Shown here: in pieces, positions 58,069 through 64,000 of the stretch
Position numbering within the stretch: position 1 is the stretch's first letter
How the letters are laid out: each line of letters starts with the position of its first letter
NCBI RefSeq assembly: GCF_007830495.1
Contig: NZ_VLKW01000013.1
Span: forward strand, 1 to 64,000
Origin: Pseudoduganella flava
GTDB lineage: Bacteria; Pseudomonadota; Gammaproteobacteria; Burkholderiales; Burkholderiaceae_D
DNA: 64,000 bases
Direction: 5' to 3'
Position numbers and translations under genes: made by a program
Notes under the pieces: generated by a model
What the model was told of the DNA's origin: nothing
What the model saw: only the letters and a program-made list of their open reading frames with translations
The model's database searches: none

Positions 58069-59556
58069 CTACGAAGATGACGAAACTGTATCAGCTTGCA
58101 CACCGGTCGCGCCACGCCTTTCGGGTGAGGTGATCAGGAACAAACCGGCGAACACGAGGATGCCGTTGATGACCAACAGCTCCAGGCCCAGACGATAACT
58201 GCCGAACAACAGGTGCTGCCAGCGCTCCAGCAGCGCGCACAACAAGGGGCCGGCCAGCACGACGGCGGGCACCCAGCGGTCGCGCACGGCGCGGCGCGTC
58301 AGCAGCCCGAACGCGAACAGGCCGAGCAGCGGGCCATACGTATAGCCCGCCAGTTTGAGGATCACGCCGATCATGCTGGCACTGTCGATCCACTTGAACA
58401 CCATCACCAGGACGAGGAACAGCGCGCAGAAGCCCAGGTGCACGCGGTGGCGCCACCGTTTCGACGTGCCCTCGTCCAGCTGGCGGCGCCGCACGCCCAG
58501 CAGGTCGATGCAGAACGACGACGTCAGCGCCGTGATCGCGCCATCCGCGCTGGGGAACAGCGCCGACACGAGGGCGATGAAGAAGATCAGCTGCATCGCC
58601 GCCGGCAGGTGCTCCATGACGACGGTGGGGAACAGCTTGTCGCCCGTAGCGGTCACGCCGGCCTGCGCGGCATACAGGTGCAGGAGGCCCCCCAGGAACA
58701 GGAACAACACCAGCACGATCACGAGGACGAACGTCAGCAGCACCATGTTCTTCTGCGCGCCCGCCAGCGTCTTCACGGAGATATTCTTCTGCATCATCTC
58801 CTGGTCCATGCCCGTCATCGCGATCGTGATGAAGGCGCCGGCCACGATCTGCTTCCACAGGTAGCCGGGGCTGTCCACGTTCAGGTCGAACACCCGCGCC
58901 AGGCCCGCCTCCTGCATCTGCGCGAGGCTGCCGGCCAGGCTCACGTCCATCCGGTCCAGCAGGAACCACACGCAGGCTACCAGGCCGGCCAGCATGCCGG
59001 TGGTCTGCAAGGTATCCGTCCAGACGATCGTCTTCACTCCGCCTTCGTAGGTGTACAGCAGGATCATCGCGAGGATCACGCAGTTGGTGGCCCAGAACGG
59101 CACGCCGAGGCGGTCGAGGATCGTCGCCTGCAGGATGTTGACGACGAGGTAGAGTCGTGCCGTCGCTCCGAGGGTGCGCGACACGATGAAGAACGCGGCG
59201 CCGCTCTGGTAGGCACGGCGGCCCAGCCGCACGTCGAGGTAGTGGTAGATCGACGTCAGGCGCAGCCGGTAATACAGCGGCAGCAGCACGAACGCGACGA
59301 CGAGGTAGCCGATCACGTAGCCGAGCGTGATCTGCAGGTAGCCGAAGCCGTCGCGGCCGACGGCGCCCGGCACGCTGACGAACGTCACGCCGGACAGCGT
59401 GGTGCCCACCATCCCGAACGCGACGAGCGCCCAGTGCGAGCTCTTGTTACCGATGAAGAAGCTGTCGTTGTTGGCGTTGCGCGACGTGGCCCATGCCACG
59501 GCCAGCAGCAGGCCGAAATACGCGAAGATGACGACAAACAGAAAAGCCGGGGACAT
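58069..59556 (-). CDS. Sodium:solute symporter (SSS family)
   Basis: A 495-residue transporter with about 13 membrane helices. Signature regions are GTTLSGVTFVSVPGAVGRDG, the unwound-helix and Na+ site segment, and LVSALFPSADGAITALTSSF at about 345. The substrate cannot be told from sequence by eye. The start is ATG 59556, after a divergent promoter region shared with the dGTPase gene. It is probably in one operon with sppA. Confidence 0.88.
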   Translation of the reverse strand: MSPAFLFVVIFAYFGLLLAVAWATSRNANNDSFFIGNKSSHWALVAFGMVGTTLSGVTFVSVPGAVGRDGFGYLQITLGYVIGYLVVAFVLLPLYYRLRLTSIYHYLDVRLGRRAYQSGAAFFIVSRTLGATARLYLVVNILQATILDRLGVPFWATNCVILAMILLYTYEGGVKTIVWTDTLQTTGMLAGLVACVWFLLDRMDVSLAGSLAQMQEAGLARVFDLNVDSPGYLWKQIVAGAFITIAMTGMDQEMMQKNISVKTLAGAQKNMVLLTFVLVIVLVLFLFLGGLLHLYAAQAGVTATGDKLFPTVVMEHLPAAMQLIFFIALVSALFPSADGAITALTSSFCIDLLGVRRRQLDEGTSKRWRHRVHLGFCALFLVLVMVFKWIDSASMIGVILKLAGYTYGPLLGLFAFGLLTRRAVRDRWVPAVVLAGPLLCALLERWQHLLFGSYRLGLELLVINGILVFAGLFLITSPERRGATGVQADTVSSSS

Positions 59557-59651
59557 AGTGCATCCGATACTAAAATCATTCCGGCAGCAATATACACCGC
59601 CGCGCGCGCGGCATCGGCTAGAATCGCCGCCAGCATCGAAAGGAGTCCACC

Positions 59652-60869
59652 ATGTACTGTGCCGCCACCAAAGAATACGCCAGGGAGCAGGAAGCGCTCG
59701 TCACGCCGCTCGAGGTGCGCGTCCATGCGCAGACGGACGGCCGCGCCGAAGGCCGCGAGGAATGCATGCGCGACTATGCGCGGGTGCTGTACTCCTCGTC
59801 GTTCCGCCGGCTGCAGGGCAAGATGCAGCTGCTGGGCGTGGACGCCAACAACTTCAACCGCAACCGGCTGACGCACAGCCTGGAAGTGGCGCAGATCGCC
59901 CGCTCGATCGCGGCCGACCTGGGCCTGGAGCGCAGCGTCGTCGCCGAAACGTGCGCGCTGGCGCACGACCTGGGCAACCCGCCGTTCGGCCATTACGGCG
60001 AACGCATCCTGGACGAACTGGGCGCGGCGCACGGCGGCTTCGAAGGCAATGCCCAGGCGTTCCGCATCCTGCGCACGCTGGAGAAGAAGCACCACGCCTA
60101 CGCGGGCCTGAACCTGACGGTGCGCACCCTGGCCGGCATCACGAAGTACTTCTATCGCCGTGCGGAGAACCCGAAGAAATTCCTGTACGACGACGATTAC
60201 GACTTCCTGTCCGGGCAGCTGGCGCGGCATGGCCTGTCGATCAGGAAGAGCATCGATGCGCAGATCATGGACCTGTCCGACGAGATCGCGTACGCCGCGC
60301 ACGACCTGGAAGACGCGATGAGCTTCGGCATCATCACGTGGGGCGAGATCCTGCACGAGTTCCGCATCAGCCGCGACTTCGCCGACGCGTTCGAGCCGTT
60401 CTCGGAGATCGCCCACGGCGCGCACGCGGAAGCGCTCAAAAGCGAGGCGCAGGCCAGCTCGGAAGAGTATTCGATCGTGCTGCGCAAGGAAATGACGTCG
60501 CAGATCGTGCATGAGCTGTGCCGCGACATCGCCGTCGTCGACGGCAGGCATGGCCCGGAACTGGGCTACCGTTCGATGGGCCCGCTGGCGCGCGGCCTGA
60601 AACACCTGCTGTGGAAGGCGATCCTGCGCAAGAAGGACGTGCAGCTGTACGAGAAGCGGGGCGAGAAGATCATCCGCGGCCTGTTCGAGGTGCTGACGGA
60701 CCGCGGCTACAACCGCGACAACGTGCTGCTGCCGCCCGAGCTGCGCTGCCTGACGGACAGCCGCGAACGTCTCGTGATCGACTACATCGCCGGCATGATG
60801 GACGTGAACGCGGCCGTCGAATACGAAAAATACTTCGGCAAGGGCAGCCTGGAACGCATCTATGGATGA
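59652..60869 (+). CDS. dgt: Deoxyguanosinetriphosphate triphosphohydrolase (dGTPase)-like HD protein
   Basis: A 405-residue HD-domain dNTP triphosphohydrolase. Metal ligands are R/H in NRLTHSLEVAQ, HD in CALAHDLGNPPFGHYGE and D in SDEIAYAAHDLED. It splits dGTP (or other dNTPs) to the nucleoside and triphosphate, keeping pools in balance; some members also restrict phage. The length fits the shorter (type 2) dGTPases rather than the 505-residue E. coli Dgt. The start is ATG 59652. Confidence 0.88.
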   Translation: MYCAATKEYAREQEALVTPLEVRVHAQTDGRAEGREECMRDYARVLYSSSFRRLQGKMQLLGVDANNFNRNRLTHSLEVAQIARSIAADLGLERSVVAETCALAHDLGNPPFGHYGERILDELGAAHGGFEGNAQAFRILRTLEKKHHAYAGLNLTVRTLAGITKYFYRRAENPKKFLYDDDYDFLSGQLARHGLSIRKSIDAQIMDLSDEIAYAAHDLEDAMSFGIITWGEILHEFRISRDFADAFEPFSEIAHGAHAEALKSEAQASSEEYSIVLRKEMTSQIVHELCRDIAVVDGRHGPELGYRSMGPLARGLKHLLWKAILRKKDVQLYEKRGEKIIRGLFEVLTDRGYNRDNVLLPPELRCLTDSRERLVIDYIAGMMDVNAAVEYEKYFGKGSLERIYG

Positions 60870-61929
60870 CCACATGGATGATCGCAGTACCGATGAATAC
60901 CGCGCGGCGGAGCTGGCCGGCTTCCTGCTTCCGGGCCAGCAGGCGCTGATCCACGAGCGCGGCTGGCTGAAGATGCTGGCGCCGCGCGCGGCCGGTGGCG
61001 CCGAACTGCCGCTGCCGGACGTGGTGCGGCTGGAGGAAGAACTGGCCGCGCAGGACGGCAGCCTCGGTTGGGTCGTCACGCTGTGCGCCGGGGCCGGCTG
61101 GTTCGCGGGCTTCCTGCCCCCTGCCGTGGCGCGCGACATCGTCGGCACGCCGCGCGTGTGCCTCGCGGGCAGCGGCGCGGCGACGGGCTACGCTGACCTC
61201 GACGGCGACAGCGCCGTCATCACGGGCCGGTGGGATTACGCCAGCGGCGCACCGATGGCCACCCACTTCACGTTGAACGCCGTGCTGCGCGAACAGGGCA
61301 CGGTGCTGTGCGACGACGCGGGCCAGCCGCGCATCCGCGCGTTCGTCGTCCCCGCCGCGCACGTGACTTTGGAACCGTCCTGGCACACCATCGGCATGCG
61401 CGCTTCCGCGTCGCAGGCGTACCGCATCGACGGCGCCCGCGTCCCGTTGAGCCACGGCTTCACGATCGATGCGGCGCATGCGACGGCACAGGGGCCGCTG
61501 TACCGCTTCCCGTTCATGGCACTGGCCTACGTGACGCTGGCCGCCAACCTGCTCGGCATGGCGACGCACTTCATCGCGCTGGCCGAGCCGCTGATCGCCA
61601 CGCGGCGCCGGCATGGCGGCGACGTGACGCTGCTCGACGTGCCGGCCGTCGCCAGCCTGCTTGCGGACGTGCGCGATGCGCTGGCGCGCGACCGTGCGGC
61701 TTTTTATGCGGCCTTAGACAAGGCTTGGGAACGGGTCGCGGCGCATGCGGCGGCGGACGAGGACACGCTGCGCACCGTCTCGCTGCGCCTCGTCGACACG
61801 TGCCGCCAGGCCGTGGATGGCCTGTATCCATACTGTGGCTTGCGCGCGGCGCGCGCGGACGCGGCGATCAACCGCGTCTGGCGCGACTTTCACACGGCCA
61901 CGCAGCACACGCTGCTGCTGCCCGCCTGA
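60862..61929 (+). CDS. Acyl-CoA dehydrogenase-family flavoprotein
   Basis: A 355-residue protein of the acyl-CoA dehydrogenase/flavin monooxygenase fold: N-terminal helical domain (GGAELPLPDVVRLEEELAAQ), beta domain at about 95-190 (GRWDYASGAPMATHFTLNAV), C-terminal helical bundle. I do not see a catalytic glutamate of the usual dehydrogenase; the family also includes two-component monooxygenases and Dsz-type enzymes. Substrate unknown. It overlaps the dGTPase end by eight bases (ATG 60862; 60874 is an alternative start). Confidence 0.8.
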   Translation: MDDHMDDRSTDEYRAAELAGFLLPGQQALIHERGWLKMLAPRAAGGAELPLPDVVRLEEELAAQDGSLGWVVTLCAGAGWFAGFLPPAVARDIVGTPRVCLAGSGAATGYADLDGDSAVITGRWDYASGAPMATHFTLNAVLREQGTVLCDDAGQPRIRAFVVPAAHVTLEPSWHTIGMRASASQAYRIDGARVPLSHGFTIDAAHATAQGPLYRFPFMALAYVTLAANLLGMATHFIALAEPLIATRRRHGGDVTLLDVPAVASLLADVRDALARDRAAFYAALDKAWERVAAHAAADEDTLRTVSLRLVDTCRQAVDGLYPYCGLRAARADAAINRVWRDFHTATQHTLLLPA

Positions 61930-62517
61930 TCACGCGGTGCGCGACAGGCGCGGACGTAACTTCTCGCGTACGGTGCGGGCGAACTCCTCGCCGTACGGCA
62001 GCAGCTCGAACACCACGATCGCCGCCATCAGCCACAGCACGTAGCTGCGCGGCAGCGGCGACTCCTTCCAGCGCAGGCCGAAGTCCGCGGCCTCCGGCCC
62101 GGCACCGAACAGCGCGGCGAACTGCGGCCAGTGCAGCAACGCGATCATCGATACGGCCATCAGCGGCAGCATCTCGAGGAAGCTGTGGATGTGCTGCTCG
62201 AGCGGCGTGACGGTACGGTGCTGCGTGGCATACGACACGTCCCACAACGCGGTGGCTTCGTGCACGAAGAAGCAGGCGATCATGAAGGCCAGCACCAGCG
62301 CGTTCACGTCGAGGAACAGCGCGGCCAGCACGGGCGCGCCCATCTCGACGAGCATCAGCAGGTGAATTGCCGATTCCTTCGGGCCGCTGGTGTGCTCGAT
62401 GCCGGACCTGCGGTGGCACAGCCAGTCGGCCACGCCGGCGGCCAGCCACAGGGGCACGATGAAATACATCAGGTACATCTCGGACAGATGGGACAGGGTC
62501 AGATGTGTGGGTTCCAT
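61930..62517 (-). CDS. Uncharacterised integral membrane protein
   Basis: A 195-residue protein with about five hydrophobic helices (for example YLMYFIVPLWLAAGVADWLC, ALVLAFMIACFFVHEATALW, LEMLPLMAVSMIALL) and histidines that could bind a cofactor (TVTPLEQHIHSFLEM). I do not recognise a family. I chose ATG 62517, with AGGAGG six bases upstream; the frame starts six bases earlier at a TTG inside that site. Its stop abuts the stop of the convergent acyl-CoA dehydrogenase-like gene. Confidence 0.7.
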   Translation of the reverse strand: MEPTHLTLSHLSEMYLMYFIVPLWLAAGVADWLCHRRSGIEHTSGPKESAIHLLMLVEMGAPVLAALFLDVNALVLAFMIACFFVHEATALWDVSYATQHRTVTPLEQHIHSFLEMLPLMAVSMIALLHWPQFAALFGAGPEAADFGLRWKESPLPRSYVLWLMAAIVVFELLPYGEEFARTVREKLRPRLSRTA

Positions 62518-62586
62518 GGGCAACCTCCTTGCATCCCGATGCTAAGACGGACACAGCCGGCATGTCAGCCGGCGTGCGCCCCATCG

Positions 62587-62612
62587 CGCTGTCGGACAAA
62601 CTCCGACACGCG
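62587..62612 (-). terminator. Hairpin after the MFS gene
   Basis: TGTCGGA-CAAAC-TCCGACA pairs perfectly (62590-62608) and extends by GCG/CGC across one mismatch. It lies 16 bases beyond the MFS stop on the minus strand. A second stem GCCGGC-ATGTCA-GCCGGC sits nearby (62560-62577). Neither has a T-tract. Confidence 0.55.
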
Positions 62613-62627
62613 CCATCCCGATACCGT

Positions 62628-63833
62628 TCAGTGAGCGGCGACGCGCACCCGCTCGCCCGTGGCCACCGGCCGCGGAGCGCGTTCGTCCAGCCGGCCGGAC
62701 AGCACCGTCAGCCCATACGCCACCAGCACGACGAGCGCGCCGATCCAGCCCGTATGCACGAGGCCCAGGCTGTCGACGATATGGCCGCCGCCCCACGCGC
62801 CGCCGGCGATGCCGAGGTTGAACGCGGCGATGTTCAGGCCGGACGCGACGTCGACGGCGCGCGGCGTGTAATGCTCGGCCTGCTGCACGACGTACACCTG
62901 CAAGCCGGCCACGTTGCCGAAGGCGACCGCGCCCCACAGCAGCACCGTCAGCACGACGAGCCACTTGTTCGGCGCGGTGAACGTCAGCACCAGCAGCACG
63001 GCGGCGAGGCCCAGGAAGATAATCTTCAGCGCGCCGACGGGGCCGCGGCGGTCGGCCAGCTTGCCGCCCCAGATATTGCCGACGGCGACCGACACGCCAT
63101 ACACGAGCATCACGAGGCCGACGGCGCTCTCGCCGAAGCCTGCCACCTTCTGCAGGATCGGTGCGAGGAACGTGAAGGCGATGAACGAGCCGCCGTAGCC
63201 CACCGCCGTCATCGCGTACACCAGCAGCAGGCGCGGTTGCGCCAGCACCTGGGCTTGGGCCAGCAGCGACGCGGGCTTGGTGTGGCGGATGCCGGCCGGG
63301 ACGAACAGCAGGCTGCCGATGAAGGCGATCACGCCCAGCGCGGATACGGCGAGGAAGGTCTCGCGCCAGCCGAAGTGCTGGCCGATGAAGGTCCCCAGCG
63401 GCACGCCCGTCACCAGCGCCACCGTCAGGCCCGTGAACATGATGGCGATCGCGCTGGCCGCCTTTTCCTTCGGCACCAGCGACGTGGCGATGGTCGAGCC
63501 GATCGAGAAGAACACGCCGTGCGCCAGGCCGGTCAGGATGCGCGCCGCGACGAGCGACTCGTAGCCGGGCGCCTGCCACGCCAGCAGATTTCCGGCGGTG
63601 AACAGCACCATCAGCGCCAGCAGCAGGATCTTGCGGGGCAGCTTGCCGGTCAGCGCCGTCAGCACGGGCGCGCCGATGGCGACACCCAGCGCATACAGGC
63701 TGACGAGCAGGCCGGCGGACGGCAACGTCACGTGCAGGTCGGCGGCAATGGTCGGCAGCAGGCCGACGATGACGAATTCGGTGGTTCCGATCGCAAATGC
63801 GCTGATGGTCAGCGCGAGCAAGGCAATGGGCAT
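62628..63833 (-). CDS. MFS transporter, DHA1 family (YdhP/AraJ-like)
   Basis: A 401-residue transporter with 12 membrane helices. The start LLALTISAFAIGTTEFVIVG and helix 2-3 region (PSAGLLVSLYALGVAIGAPV, RILTGLAHGVFFSIGSTIAT) are close to YdhP/AraJ-type exporters. It probably exports small sugars, purines or drugs; the substrate is not defined. The start is ATG 63833. The last residues are polar and not conserved. Confidence 0.88.
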   Translation of the reverse strand: MPIALLALTISAFAIGTTEFVIVGLLPTIAADLHVTLPSAGLLVSLYALGVAIGAPVLTALTGKLPRKILLLALMVLFTAGNLLAWQAPGYESLVAARILTGLAHGVFFSIGSTIATSLVPKEKAASAIAIMFTGLTVALVTGVPLGTFIGQHFGWRETFLAVSALGVIAFIGSLLFVPAGIRHTKPASLLAQAQVLAQPRLLLVYAMTAVGYGGSFIAFTFLAPILQKVAGFGESAVGLVMLVYGVSVAVGNIWGGKLADRRGPVGALKIIFLGLAAVLLVLTFTAPNKWLVVLTVLLWGAVAFGNVAGLQVYVVQQAEHYTPRAVDVASGLNIAAFNLGIAGGAWGGGHIVDSLGLVHTGWIGALVVLVAYGLTVLSGRLDERAPRPVATGERVRVAAH

Positions 63834-63930
63834 GGCGGACTCCTGTTAAAGTGATGCCGCGCAGTATCCCGGAAGTCATTCTTCCGAAAAAGACCCACTC
63901 AAGCAGAAGTTTTTTGACCCAGATTCAACA

Positions 63931-64000
63931 ATGAACAGCGAAGCACTTGCCCTGCTCCTCGTCCGCGAGATGCCATATGGGAAATACCAAGGCCGCAAGC
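63931..64000 (+). CDS. DUF3820-family protein, cut by the window end
   Basis: Only the first 23 codons are present: a leader followed by MPYGKYQGRK, the family's opening motif (M-P-F/Y-G-K-Y-x-G). The start is ATG 63931. DUF3820 proteins are small and of unknown function. It is divergent from the MFS gene; 63834-63930 would hold both promoters. Confidence 0.75.
   Translation, partial: MNSEALALLLVREMPYGKYQGRK

Noticed and set aside
1..64000. CRISPR arrays, tRNA and rRNA genes
   Set aside because: I saw no regularly spaced direct repeats with unique spacers and no tRNA-like or rRNA-like segments; repeats present are palindromes or short degenerate tandems.

Overview
The window reads as a chromosomal segment of a GC-rich betaproteobacterium, most likely of the Oxalobacteraceae (Massilia, Duganella or Pseudoduganella type). 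The basis is inference from gene content and style: dense high-GC coding, the dapC-dapD and arsC-like/dapE/prmB groups, a betaproteobacterial OmpR/EnvZ pair, MotA, PilU, and short palindromic repeats between genes. I see no rRNA, tRNA, CRISPR array, prophage or plasmid functions. Most of the window is ordinary chromosome, with three insertion sequences and several lineage-specific small loci.

Layout. 1-1299: an IS3-family element whose outer inverted repeat coincides with the start of the window, followed by palindromic repeats. 1540-10113: single genes with divergent regulators, namely an RhlE-like helicase, TetR/isochorismatase, tartrate dehydratase/LysR, a glyoxalase-fold protein, MerR/membrane protein, quinone reductase/LysR and a Mut7-C protein; several of these gene pairs have visible operators. 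10192-21579: orphan motA, the lysine/diaminopimelate genes dapC and dapD, pilU, an IS1595-family element inserted at the pilU stop codon, a GNAT protein, a methyltransferase, and the operon arsC-like, dapE, prmB, ABC-F. 21609-28202: cheW, a CaiB/BaiF CoA-transferase, a FapA (DUF342) protein, a small secreted protein and ompR-envZ. 28272-31798: two VOC proteins, two DGPF/YCII proteins and an ECF42-type sigma factor with a long C-terminal extension.

31815-38677: a GFA protein, an Imm26-like protein, a small homologue of encapsulated ferritin that lacks its ferroxidase glutamates, then a TPP riboswitch driving a TonB-dependent receptor that converges on a PnuC transporter and a NadR-like kinase (a plausible thiamin uptake module), and an S9-family protein whose catalytic serine is replaced by glycine. 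38709-44556: DUF1810, a second IS1595-family element lying in the T-tract of a terminator, an S46 dipeptidyl-peptidase, a second ECF sigma factor with a small membrane protein, and a siderophore-interacting reductase. 44580-53804: a complete four-gene RND efflux operon (MdtA-B-C type plus outer-membrane factor), each pair joined by ATGA overlaps. 54170-64000: small hypothetical genes, SppA with a sodium:solute symporter, a dGTPase, an acyl-CoA dehydrogenase-like protein, a membrane protein, an MFS exporter, and a DUF3820 gene cut by the window end.

The most unusual items are the ferroxidase-less encapsulated-ferritin homologue, the TPP-riboswitch receptor facing PnuC/NadR-like genes, the S9 pseudo-peptidase, the low-complexity insert in the MdtC-type pump, the paired long palindromes at 6824-6971, and two IS1595-type insertions that landed exactly at gene 3' ends.
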